Source: Polaromonas sp. (GTDB lineage Bacteria > Pseudomonadota > Gammaproteobacteria > Burkholderiales > Burkholderiaceae_C). Taken from it: a stretch of DNA of 64,000 nucleotides. The notes beneath the pieces are model-generated. The model was not told where the DNA came from. It ran no database searches and worked only from the letters and a program-made list of their open reading frames with translations. Location of the stretch: the NCBI RefSeq assembly GCF_029945895.1, contig NZ_JAQSDL010000003.1, forward strand, positions 29,981 through 93,980, in the 5' to 3' direction. Shown in pieces: positions 56,498-64,000 of this stretch; position 1 is the first letter of the stretch, and every line of letters starts with the position of its first letter. The position numbers were made by a program, and so were the translations under genes.

Positions 56498-57397
56498 CTA
56501 AAACCGGGCATCCAGCCAGGCCTTCAAACTGGCAAACACCGGCGCCGCGTCCCGCTCGTTGAAGATCTCGTGGTACAGCTCGTCAAAACAGCGCGTGGTC
56601 ACGACCGTGGCGCCGCCGTTGCTCGCAGCAGCCTCGGAAAAAGCGCGGCTGCCGGCCGGATTGACCAGCCTGTCGGCGCCGGCATACATCAGCAACGTCG
56701 GTGTGGTCCAGGTGGCTGCGGCAGCCACCGTCGCCGGCCCGGCCGTCGCGATGAACCTGGCCAGCCGCGCTGAAATTTTGGCATGCACCAGCGGATCGGC
56801 CAGGTACTTGCTGACCACCTGTGGGTCATGCGAAATGAACTCGGGCTTGAGGCCGTTGTTGACACGCAGGTTGGGCGCAATCACCGGCAGGGTGGCCAGC
56901 AGAACTTTCTGAATCGCATTGAGCCCGGGATCAAGCGCCGGCGAGGACATCACCAGGCCATCGACCGGACGCAGGCCGAGCGACACGAAACGTCCCGCCA
57001 CCAACCCGCCCAGGCTGTGGCCCAGCAGGATCAGCGGCAGGGGCTCCGCAGGCGCCGCACCGTCGGCGCGCGGCAGACGCAGCGAGCGTTGGCGGGTGTC
57101 GTCGACCACCTCGGCCAAATCCTCCAGCAGCAGGGTCTCGCCGGGCAGGCCCCCGCGTTCGCCACCCGACTCGCCGTGACCGCGCTGGTCGTAGGCGCGC
57201 ACCGCAAAGCCCCAGTCCAGCAGACGGCGCGCCACATGGTCGTAGCGGTTGGCATGTTCGCCAAGGCCGTGCACCAGCAGCACCACCGCGCGCGGCGGCA
57301 AGGCGTTGTCGGCTTCCCAGGCCTCCATCGGCCACTCGTAGAGCGCCAGATTTTCGCCGTCGCGTGCGGTGAACGGTGCCAGCAGGGGGTGGTCCAT
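56498..57397 (-). CDS. Alpha/beta hydrolase (monoacylglycerol-lipase-like)
   Basis: The 299-residue protein has the oxyanion HGLGEHANRYDHVA motif, the nucleophile elbow LLGHSLGGLV and a conserved SSPALDPG typical of monoacylglycerol lipase/PldB-like hydrolases (COG2267). Asp in YAGADRLVNP and His in LYHEIFNE complete the triad. No signal peptide. The ATG at 57397 begins 11 bp after the M20 peptidase stop, so the genes are probably co-transcribed. Confidence 0.9.
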   Translation of the reverse strand: MDHPLLAPFTARDGENLALYEWPMEAWEADNALPPRAVVLLVHGLGEHANRYDHVARRLLDWGFAVRAYDQRGHGESGGERGGLPGETLLLEDLAEVVDDTRQRSLRLPRADGAAPAEPLPLILLGHSLGGLVAGRFVSLGLRPVDGLVMSSPALDPGLNAIQKVLLATLPVIAPNLRVNNGLKPEFISHDPQVVSKYLADPLVHAKISARLARFIATAGPATVAAAATWTTPTLLMYAGADRLVNPAGSRAFSEAAASNGGATVVTTRCFDELYHEIFNERDAAPVFASLKAWLDARF

Positions 57398-57408
57398 GGC
57401 TGGCCGGC

Positions 57409-58881
57409 TCAGGGCATGCGGGCGATGACAGATGCCACGGCCGCGGTGATTTTCTTGGCATACGGCACATGCAGGAATTCGTTGGGGCCGTGTGCATTGC
57501 TCTTCGGACCCAGCACGCCGCAGACCATCATCTGCGCCTTCGGGAAACCCTGACTCAGCATGTTCATCAGCGGAATCGTGCCGCCCTGGCCGATGGTGCC
57601 GCAAGGCGCCCCATAAAACGCCTGCGAGGCTTCGTTGAGTGCCTGCTCGAACCAGGGCGAGGTGGTCGGCGCATTCCAGCCGGTGGCACCGCCGGCGCTT
57701 TCAAAAGTGACCTTGGCCTGGTAAGGCGCGTTGTCCTCCAGCAGGGTCTTGAGCTCCTGCACCGCGCCGGCAGCATCGACCAGCGGCGGCAGGCGCAGCG
57801 ACAGCTTGAAGGCGGTGTAAGGACGCAGCACATTGCCGGCGTTGCCCATTTCGGGGAAACCATTGGCGCCGGTCACACTCAGCGTGGGTTTCCAGGTGCG
57901 ATTGAGCAGCGCTTCGACCGGGTCGGTGGTGGTCGGCAGGGCAAAAGTGGTGGCGCCGCCGCAGTCGTAATGCGCCCACGGGAAACGTTTGTAGATCTGG
58001 TCGCCGAGGATGGCCGCCGTGGCTTTCGCCTGCGCCAGCCGTTCGGCCGGAATCTCGCAGTGAAAGCTTTGCGGCAGCAGGCGGCCGGTCTTGCTGTCCT
58101 CGAGCCGGTCCAGCACCTGGCGCATGATGCGAAAGCTCGACGGCACCAGGCCGCTGGCGTCGCCCGAATGCACACCTTCGGTGAGGATCTCGACTTTCAG
58201 CACGCCGCTGGCCATGCCGCGCAGCGAAGTCGTGAGCCAGAGCTGGTCGTAGTTGCCGGCGCCCGAGTCCAGGCAAATCACCAGGCCCACGTCACCCAGC
58301 CGCGTGCGCAAGGCATCGACATAAGGCAGCAGGTCGTAGGAGCCGCTTTCCTCGCAAGTTTCGACAAGGCCGACGATGCGCGGGTGCGGCACCTTCTGGC
58401 TTTTAAGCGCCTGGATGGCGGCGATGCTGGCATACACCGCATAACCATCGTCGGCGCCGCCACGGCCGAACAGCTTGCCGTCCTCGTACTTGGGCGTCCA
58501 GGGGCCGAGGTCGTTGCGCCAGCCGGTGAACTCGGGCTGCTTGTCGAGGTGGCCGTACATCAACACGGTTTCGGTGGAACCAGGTTTGGTGGCAGGCACC
58601 TCAAAAAACAGCACGGGCGTGCGGCCTTCCAGCCGGACGATTTCCAGCTTGAGCCCCTCGACCTTCTGCGCCTCGACCCAGGCCGCGGCATTGCGCATGA
58701 CCGTGTCCAGGTGGCCGTGGCCGGCCCAGTCGGCATCAAACGACGGCGACTTGGCGGGGATGGTGATGTAGTCGGTGATCTGCCTGACAATGTCGCCGTC
58801 CCACTGGGCGCTGACCTGGGACAGGGCCTGAGCGGCGTCCAGCACGCCAGCGGGAATTTCTCGATGCAGGGGGGCGTTCAT
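57409..58881 (-). CDS. M20 family metallopeptidase
   Basis: The 490-residue protein has the M20 zinc motifs: MYGHLDKQPEFTGW (first His and Asp), FGRGGADDGYAVY (bridging Asp), VETCEESGSYDL (catalytic Glu and ligand Glu) and the dimerisation domain with VHSGDASGLVP. The C-terminal HGPNEFLHV holds the last His. Such dipeptidases or carboxypeptidases cleave small peptides in the cytoplasm. The start at 58881 follows the family; the open frame extends upstream. Confidence 0.93.
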   Translation of the reverse strand: MNAPLHREIPAGVLDAAQALSQVSAQWDGDIVRQITDYITIPAKSPSFDADWAGHGHLDTVMRNAAAWVEAQKVEGLKLEIVRLEGRTPVLFFEVPATKPGSTETVLMYGHLDKQPEFTGWRNDLGPWTPKYEDGKLFGRGGADDGYAVYASIAAIQALKSQKVPHPRIVGLVETCEESGSYDLLPYVDALRTRLGDVGLVICLDSGAGNYDQLWLTTSLRGMASGVLKVEILTEGVHSGDASGLVPSSFRIMRQVLDRLEDSKTGRLLPQSFHCEIPAERLAQAKATAAILGDQIYKRFPWAHYDCGGATTFALPTTTDPVEALLNRTWKPTLSVTGANGFPEMGNAGNVLRPYTAFKLSLRLPPLVDAAGAVQELKTLLEDNAPYQAKVTFESAGGATGWNAPTTSPWFEQALNEASQAFYGAPCGTIGQGGTIPLMNMLSQGFPKAQMMVCGVLGPKSNAHGPNEFLHVPYAKKITAAVASVIARMP

Positions 58882-59021
58882 GGCAACTCCGGGAAGTGGT
58901 GCGAAAGACCTACTGTACCCGCGCCTGCCCCGACGTGCCAGCCGGGCTTTGGGGGGTGCGTGGCGCCCCGGGTCATTTTCTGCAACCATGCGGCAACTCA
59001 CCTCACCACAGAAGGAGTGTC

Positions 59022-59846
59022 ATGAAAAAAGCGTCGTCTCCCGCCCCTGGTATCCGTGTCGGCATTGGCGGCTGGACCTACGCGCCCTGGCGCGACAACT
59101 TCTACCCGGCCAAACTGCCGCAGAGCCAGGAGTTGGGCTATGCCAGCCGCCAGCTCAACGCCATCGAGGTCAACGGTACCTACTACAGCAGCTTCAAGCC
59201 GCCGACCTTTGCCAAATGGCGCGAGGAGACACCCGATGACTTTGTGTTTTCGCTCAAGGCCAGCCGCTTCACCACGAACCGCCGGGTGCTGGCCGAGGCC
59301 GACGAGTCGATCACCCGGTTTGTGGACAGCGGCATCAGCGAGCTCGGTGACAAGCTAGGCCCCATCGTCTGGCAGTTCATGCCGACCAAGGTGTTTGAGT
59401 CTGACGACTTCGAGGCCTTTCTGTCCCTGTTGCCCAAGACGGTGGGCAGCCGTCCCTTGCGCCACGTACTGGACGTGCGCCACCCCAGCTTCATGTCGGC
59501 GGACTACCTGAAGCTGGCACACAACTACCACTGCGCCACCGTGTTCACCGATTCGCCCGACTTCCCGTCCTTTGCCGACCTGACGTCTGATTTCGTGTAT
59601 GCGCGCCTGATGCGCAGCGACGCCAGGCTCAAGAGCGGTTATGCACCCAACGCCCTGGACGCCTGGGCCGCCGCTGCCCAACGCTGGGCCAGCGGCAGCG
59701 AGCCGGCAGACCTGCCGCGGGTGCAGCCCGCGAAAGACAAGGCTGCACCCAGGGACGTGTTTGTGTTCTTCATCAGCGGTGCCAAGGAAAAGGCACCGGC
59801 TGCCGCCACTGGCCTGCTGCAGCGCCTGGGTTTCAAGGCGTCCTAG
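59022..59846 (+). CDS. DUF72 family protein
   Basis: The 274-residue TIM-barrel-like protein matches DUF72 (YecE): IRVGIGGWTYAPWRDNFYP, then NAIEVNGTYYSSFKPPTFAK and LRHVLDVRHPSFMS. GAAGGAG is placed 5 nt before the ATG. The family has no settled biochemical function. Its 3' end overlaps that of the convergent SulP gene by 14 bp. Confidence 0.9.
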   Translation: MKKASSPAPGIRVGIGGWTYAPWRDNFYPAKLPQSQELGYASRQLNAIEVNGTYYSSFKPPTFAKWREETPDDFVFSLKASRFTTNRRVLAEADESITRFVDSGISELGDKLGPIVWQFMPTKVFESDDFEAFLSLLPKTVGSRPLRHVLDVRHPSFMSADYLKLAHNYHCATVFTDSPDFPSFADLTSDFVYARLMRSDARLKSGYAPNALDAWAAAAQRWASGSEPADLPRVQPAKDKAAPRDVFVFFISGAKEKAPAAATGLLQRLGFKAS

Positions 59847-61680
59847 GGACGGCAGCGTCGCCTTCCGCCGGTTCGGGGCCGGGCACGCTGCGGCATTCCT
59901 CAAAAATGCGGGCCGTGCAGGACCGGCAGATGGCCGGATCGAGTCGCGTGAAAATCGTGGCGATCGCGCTGCGCTTGTCCGGGAACTGGTGCTCGGGGCC
60001 GAGCAGGCGTGTGAACCCGGTGGTCTTCCACATCTGGATGACTTCGGGACGCGGTCGGTGAAAGTACAGGTCGCCGCCCATCGCCCGGCGCGCGTTGAGC
60101 TCGGCCTCCCACAGCTGGGCACCGGTCAGGTCGATGAAGTTCATGCTTTTGCCCATCACCAGCAGATGTTTTTGCGGATGGCGCGCATGGCGCAAGGCGT
60201 GCAGGGTATCGGCCACATGCTGGGTCGCGCCGAAATAGACTTCGCCTTCCATCCGTAAAAGTTTTAGCTGCGGGCATTCCGGCAAGGGATGTTCAGCATC
60301 CGCCAGCACCACAAACTGCCGGTCCGGCGTCCGGCTGTCGAAGCCCATGGTGCGCATGGCGGGTTTGGACGTGCGGTACAGAAAGGACATCAGCGACAGC
60401 AGGGTGCCGAGCAGGATCGCGATCTCCAGCCGGATGCTGACGGTGGCCACCAGCGTGGCCAGCGCAACGCCGAATTCGGTGCGGCTCAGGCTGTACAGCT
60501 GTCGCCAGCGGCTGAGGTCCAGCAGCGAGATCGCCACCAGCGCCAGCAGCGCCGCGAGCGCCGCCATGGGGATCTGCGCCAGCAGGGCCGCGCTGACGGC
60601 GACCAGGCCGAGCAGCAGCAGGGCAGAGAACACCGCTGCCAGCGGTGAACGCGCCCCGGCCTCCAGATTCGGCATGGACCGGTTCAGCGAGCCGCAGGAC
60701 ACGTAGGATGAAAAGAAGCCGCCAATGATGTTGGACAGGCCCTGGCCGCGAAACTCGCGATTGGCGTCGATGCGCTGACCGGAACGCGCAGCCACCGCCT
60801 TGGCAATCGAGATCGACTGACCCAGCGCCACAATGGTCAGCGCGAACGCCAGCCCCAGCAGTTCGGACAGCGCCGACCAGCTGACGCTGGGGATGGCAAA
60901 TTTCGGCCAAGGCGTGCTGATCTGGCCCACCGTACGCAAGGGCAGCGGGGTCGCGCTGATGTACCTCGTCCAGACCCAGGCCAGCGCCGTGGCCGCCACC
61001 AGCCCGACCAGCATGGACGGCCAGTGGGGGCGCAGTCTCCGCACCAGCAGGGTCACGGCCACGGTCACGCCGGCCACGGCGAGCGCCGCCGGCTGTGCCG
61101 ACCCCAACAGGGCGACCACATGAACCAGCACCGCCGCAGCGCCATGCGCCGCCGCCGCCGGCAGCCCCAGCAGATCCGGCAGGGCGTACACCGCGATCAA
61201 CACCGCCGCCCCCGAAGTGAAGCCGAACAACGCCGCGGGCGAGATGAAGTTGGCCAGCGAGCCGAGTCGCAGCGCGCCTATCAGCCACTGCATGACGCCC
61301 ACCATCACCGTGACCGCCAGCGCCATCTGGATGTAACCCGGACTGAAAGCCAGCGCCAGCGGCGACAGCATGGCAAACAGCGCCAGCGAGTTGGCATTGG
61401 TCGGCCCCGACATCACATGCCAGCTCGATCCGAACAGCGCGGCAATGATGCAGGGAATGATGGCGGTGTACAGGCCGTATTCGGGCGGCAGCCCGGCCAG
61501 TGTGGCAAAGGCAATGCCCTGGGGCAACACCAGCACGGCGCCCAGCAGGCCTGCCATCACGTCAGCGCGCAGGGTGGCCGGCGTCACCTGGTGCACCCAG
61601 TGGCCGAACAGCCGTTCGAGCAGCTTCAGTGCCGGGGCTGCGTGTTTTTTTTCCGGGTGGCCTTGCATGGTCTGGAGCAT
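59833..61680 (-). CDS. SulP family anion transporter with STAS domain
   Basis: The 615-residue protein has the SulP core: DVMAGLLGAVLVLPQGIAFA, LPPEYGLYTAIIPCIIAAL and about 10-12 further hydrophobic segments. A C-terminal STAS domain follows (HLLVMGKSMNFIDLTGAQLW). The tail carries two cysteine pairs (CRSCTARIFEEC) not usual in the family. SulP proteins carry sulfate, bicarbonate or dicarboxylates; the substrate is not evident here. Starts at 61680 or 61668 are both possible. Confidence 0.92.
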   Translation of the reverse strand: MLQTMQGHPEKKHAAPALKLLERLFGHWVHQVTPATLRADVMAGLLGAVLVLPQGIAFATLAGLPPEYGLYTAIIPCIIAALFGSSWHVMSGPTNANSLALFAMLSPLALAFSPGYIQMALAVTVMVGVMQWLIGALRLGSLANFISPAALFGFTSGAAVLIAVYALPDLLGLPAAAAHGAAAVLVHVVALLGSAQPAALAVAGVTVAVTLLVRRLRPHWPSMLVGLVAATALAWVWTRYISATPLPLRTVGQISTPWPKFAIPSVSWSALSELLGLAFALTIVALGQSISIAKAVAARSGQRIDANREFRGQGLSNIIGGFFSSYVSCGSLNRSMPNLEAGARSPLAAVFSALLLLGLVAVSAALLAQIPMAALAALLALVAISLLDLSRWRQLYSLSRTEFGVALATLVATVSIRLEIAILLGTLLSLMSFLYRTSKPAMRTMGFDSRTPDRQFVVLADAEHPLPECPQLKLLRMEGEVYFGATQHVADTLHALRHARHPQKHLLVMGKSMNFIDLTGAQLWEAELNARRAMGGDLYFHRPRPEVIQMWKTTGFTRLLGPEHQFPDKRSAIATIFTRLDPAICRSCTARIFEECRSVPGPEPAEGDAAVPRTP

Positions 61681-61735
61681 ACCGCGACGCGTACGGTACG
61701 CCGCGGACCTGGTGCACCGCCAGCGCCCTGGGCGG

Positions 61736-62335
61736 CTAACCGTGCTGGAACTTGAACACCGCGCGGCTGGCGCGGGCGTTGGGCCAGAAGCGGATTTCCT
61801 GCCCATCCTGCAGGCCAAACGAATCAAGGATCTTCAGGCGATTTTTCAGCGCCAGCGCCGCAAAATCCTGCAGGGTGCCGACCCGGATGTTCGGTGTGTC
61901 GTACCACTGGTAGGGCAACACCTTGGTGACCGGCATGCGGCCGCGCAGCACCGCGAGGCGGTTCGGCCAGTGGCCGAAGTTGGGAAAGGCCACGATGCCG
62001 GTACGGCCCACGCGCGCCGTCTCGCGCAGCATGACCTCGGCATTGCGCAGGTGTTGCAGCGTGTCGATCTGCAGCACCACGTCAAAACTCGCGTCGCCGA
62101 ACATGGCCAGGCCTTCGTCGAGGTTGAGCTGGATCACGTTGACGCCGCGCGCCACGCAGGCCTGGATGTTGGCGTCATCAATCTCCACCCCATACCCGGT
62201 GCAGCCGCGTTCGCGGATCAGGTGGTCGAGCAGGGCGCCGTCACCGCAACCGAGGTCAAGCACGCGCGCGCCGGGCGGCACGAGGCGGGCAATCACCCGC
62301 TGGTCAGCGGACAGCCGGGGTGCAGCTTTCAGCAT
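61736..62335 (-). CDS. metW: Methionine biosynthesis protein MetW
   Basis: The 199-residue protein is a methyltransferase-fold protein ([20 protein letters not shown], then [17 protein letters not shown]). It contains the MetW stretches [14 protein letters not shown] and [11 protein letters not shown]. MetW acts with MetX in methionine synthesis; in organisms with metXW both are needed for homoserine acylation. The start overlaps the metX stop by 7 bp, showing coupling. Confidence 0.95.
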   Translation of the reverse strand: MLKAAPRLSADQRVIARLVPPGARVLDLGCGDGALLDHLIRERGCTGYGVEIDDANIQACVARGVNVIQLNLDEGLAMFGDASFDVVLQIDTLQHLRNAEVMLRETARVGRTGIVAFPNFGHWPNRLAVLRGRMPVTKVLPYQWYDTPNIRVGTLQDFAALALKNRLKILDSFGLQDGQEIRFWPNARASRAVFKFQHG

Positions 62336-63480
62336 GGCGCCACCTTGCTCTCGAAATAGGAGCGCACCACGCCCAGATAGCGAGGGTCATCGAGCAAAAA
62401 GGCATCATGTCCGTGGGGGGCGTCGATCTCGGCGTAACTCACGTCGCGCTGGTTGTCGAGCAGGGCCTTGACGATTTCGCGGCTGCGCGCGGGCGAAAAC
62501 CGCCAGTCGGTCTTGAAGCTCACGAGCAGGAATTTCGCCCGGGCCCGCGCCAGCGCTGGCGTAAGTTTGCCGCCGTGTTCTGCGGCCGGATCGAAATAAT
62601 CGAGGGCCCGCGTGATCAGCAAATAGGTGTTGGCGTCAAAATACTCGCTGAACTTGTCGCCCTGGTAACGCAGGTAACTCTCGATCTGGAACTCGACATC
62701 CTGAGTGGAGAATTTGTAGCCGCTGGCGTGACCCAGGGCCACTTCGCGGAGCTGGCGCCCGAATTTTTCGTTCATCACGTCGTCACTCAGGTAGGTGATG
62801 TGGCCGATCATGCGGGCGATGCGCAGGCCGCGCTGGGGCAACACGCCATGGCGGCCGTAGTGCCCGCCGTGAAAGTCCGGGTCGGTCACGATGGCGCGCC
62901 GCGCCACTTCGTTGAAGGCGATGTTTTCGGCGGTCAGGTTGGGGGCGCTGGCCACCACCACCGCATGGCGCACGCGCTCGGGGTACTGCAGTGTCCAGCT
63001 CAGCGCCTGCATGCCGCCCAGGCTGCCGCCCATCACCGCGGCCAGGGTGGTGATGCCCAGCGCATCGAGCAGGCGCGCCTGGGCCTGCACCCAGTCCTGC
63101 ACCGTGACCACCGGGAAGTCGGCGCCGTAGATCTCGCCGCTGTCGGGGTTGCGTTGCATCGGTCCGGTCGATCCGAAGCAGGAGCCCAGGTTGTTCACGC
63201 CAATGACAAAAAACACATCGGTGTCCACCGGTTTGCCGTGGCCGATCATGGTGTCCCACCAGCCTTCGGATTTCGGCACCACGGCACCCTGCGCATCGAG
63301 ATAGACGCCGGCCACATGGTGCGAGGCATTCAGTGCGTGGCAGATCAGCACGGCGTTGGATCGGTCGGCATTGAGCGTGCCGTAGGTCTCGTAGCTCAGG
63401 TCGTAGGCACGGATGGACGCGCCGCTTTGCAAGGGCAAAACGTCGGCGAAATGCATGGACTGTGGTGTGGCAACTAACAA
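62329..63480 (-). CDS. metX: Homoserine O-acyltransferase MetX
   Basis: The 383-residue alpha/beta hydrolase-fold enzyme acylates homoserine in the first specific step of methionine synthesis. It has [18 protein letters not shown], the nucleophile elbow [11 protein letters not shown] (Ser153) and the C-terminal His in [10 protein letters not shown]. The acyl donor, acetyl- or succinyl-CoA, cannot be decided by eye. The TTG at 63480 keeps the family N-terminus ATPQSMHF; the ATG at 63456 would cut it. A riboswitch-like leader precedes it. Confidence 0.94.
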   Translation of the reverse strand: MLVATPQSMHFADVLPLQSGASIRAYDLSYETYGTLNADRSNAVLICHALNASHHVAGVYLDAQGAVVPKSEGWWDTMIGHGKPVDTDVFFVIGVNNLGSCFGSTGPMQRNPDSGEIYGADFPVVTVQDWVQAQARLLDALGITTLAAVMGGSLGGMQALSWTLQYPERVRHAVVVASAPNLTAENIAFNEVARRAIVTDPDFHGGHYGRHGVLPQRGLRIARMIGHITYLSDDVMNEKFGRQLREVALGHASGYKFSTQDVEFQIESYLRYQGDKFSEYFDANTYLLITRALDYFDPAAEHGGKLTPALARARAKFLLVSFKTDWRFSPARSREIVKALLDNQRDVSYAEIDAPHGHDAFLLDDPRYLGVVRSYFESKVAPC

Positions 63481-63510
63481 AACAGAACGCCCGAACAGAA
63501 AACAGTGAAC

Positions 63511-63548
63511 AAAAGAAAACCCGGCATCGCTAAAAGCGAGTCCGGGTT
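63511..63548 (-). terminator. Attenuator-type terminator in the metX leader
   Basis: On the minus strand AACCCGG pairs with CCGGGTT around an inner CGC/GCG hairpin and is followed by TTTTCTTTT. It lies 31-68 bp upstream of the metX TTG start. A segment TTTAGCG inside can pair with CGCTAAA of the riboswitch at 63563-63569. Confidence 0.75.
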
Positions 63549-63557
63549 CATGGATGT

Positions 63558-63610
63558 TCGTCTTTAGCGGTACTTTTTAAGCGCCCGCAAGCTGAGCAAA
63601 TCGGCGCTGA
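63558..63610 (-). ncRNA. SAM-II riboswitch (candidate) upstream of metXW
   Basis: The minus-strand order AGCGCC, GATTTG, CTTGC, GGGCGCT, TAAAAAG, CGCTAAAG follows the SAM-II aptamer, whose reference has GCGCU-GAUUU, UUGC, AGCGCG, AUAAA and GCUAAA. AGCGCC and GGGCGCT form stem P1, and the 3' part would close the pseudoknot. Location before metX is the classical context. SAM-II is best known from alphaproteobacteria. Recognised by eye only. Confidence 0.75.
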
Positions 63611-63640
63611 ATAAGTATACCCCCACGCTTTTCACTACGC

Positions 63641-63815
63641 CGTCGGCTGCGTGTAATGCGCGAGGCCTTGCAGGCCGCGGCTCGCGAGACGCTTCGCCTC
63701 TGTCGCCTGTCCAAAGCTGCTCAAGCAGCTTTGGAGCCGCAGGCTCCAGCCCCTCGGGGGCTGCTGCGCCTGCGGACTGGCAGAGCCAGATCCGCGGCCC
63801 CTGCTTGCGGAAGAC
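63641..63815. repeat. Structured intergenic repeat with adjacent inverted repeats
   Basis: Three dyads follow each other: CCAAAGCTGCT-CA-AGCAGCTTTGG (63711-63734), GGAGCC-GCA-GGCTCC (63733-63747) and CAGCCCC-TCG-GGGGCTG (63747-63763). They are enclosed by GCAGGCCGCGG (63670) and CCGCGGCCCCTGC (63792). The pattern resembles a mosaic REP-like element. Confidence 0.65.
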
Positions 63816-63824
63816 ACCAACGGA

Positions 63825-64000
63825 TCAAGCCTTGATCAGCAATGCTGCCAGCCCCAGGCCGGCAAAAATGAGCGCCGACACGACGTGCACCACGCGCAGC
63901 GGCACCAGCCGCGTGACGCGGGCGCCCAGCCAGACCACCGGCACATTGGCCAGCATCATGCCCAGGGTGGTGCCGGCCACCACGCCGAACCAGGCGTCGT
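63825..64000 (-). CDS. TMEM165/GDT1 (UPF0016) family membrane protein, C-terminal part
   Basis: The visible 57 codons, open to the right edge, read DAWFGVVAGTTLGMMLANVP and VVWLGARVTRLVP, then a hydrophobic end LIFAGLGLAALLIKA. GTTLGMMLANVP is the hallmark of the second repeat of this family, whose members transport Mn or Ca ions out of the cytoplasm. The first half lies outside the window. Confidence 0.8.
   Translation of the reverse strand, partial: DAWFGVVAGTTLGMMLANVPVVWLGARVTRLVPLRVVHVVSALIFAGLGLAALLIKA

Noticed and set aside
63490..63556. Short leader frame (25 codons, ends Cys-stop) overlapping the metX start on the minus strand
   Set aside because: It lacks a ribosome-binding site and overlaps the terminator hairpin; the riboswitch explains the region better than a leader peptide.

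Overview
The window is about 64 kb of GC-rich bacterial chromosome. Gene content and order suggest a betaproteobacterium of the order Burkholderiales, most likely a member of the Comamonadaceae such as Polaromonas or Rhodoferax. Pointers are the lptD-surA-rsmA run with amgK divergent, the metX-metW pair, a bifunctional malic enzyme, and a family of about 60-bp intergenic repeats of a kind I associate with Comamonadaceae genomes. The taxonomic call is inference. I saw no tRNA, rRNA, CRISPR array, transposase or prophage module.

Layout. 1-8.8 kb holds small enzymes and envelope proteins: the end of a Fic protein, a VOC protein, a methyltransferase, a DTW tRNA-modifying enzyme, a GST divergent from a WYL regulator, an Ala/Lys-rich secreted protein, a muramidase and two small exported proteins. 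8.9-13.5 kb holds a racemase-like gene, then a TetR regulator facing a VOC-GST-VOC-DUF1579-DUF899 gene row across a double operator. 13.6-18.4 kb has an ABC exporter pair, a collagen-like lipoprotein and a pirin-DUF2254 pair. 18.8-25.2 kb has transketolase-GAPDH, murU, pepP and a zeta-toxin/ParD-like antitoxin pair with a perfect palindromic operator.

25.2-31.1 kb is the most system-like block. A GAF/sigma-54 activator is followed by a near-consensus -24/-12 promoter and four genes: a two-domain rhodanese, an OsmC protein lacking its second cysteine, an acyl-CoA-dehydrogenase-fold enzyme lacking the usual catalytic Glu, and a rubredoxin/FAD-reductase fusion. They read as one inducible redox pathway; the substrate is unknown and sulfur chemistry is a guess.

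31.1-43.8 kb is a two-partner secretion operon: an Omp85-type transporter and a 3635-residue adhesin made of glycine/threonine/alanine-rich repeats with a 745-residue super-repeat. A frameshifted DUF2061 remnant lies beyond it. 44.7-48.1 kb has the malic enzyme and a barnase/barstar-type pair. 48.4-56.4 kb is envelope biogenesis and ribosome maturation (rsmA, surA, lptD, amgK, rsmE) plus an MFS carrier. 56.5-62 kb has a lipase-like hydrolase, an M20 peptidase, a DUF72 protein and a SulP transporter. 61.7-63.6 kb is metW-metX, preceded by what I read as a SAM-II riboswitch with a terminator and a possible antiterminator. The window ends in a structured repeat and the 3' end of a TMEM165/GDT1-family gene.
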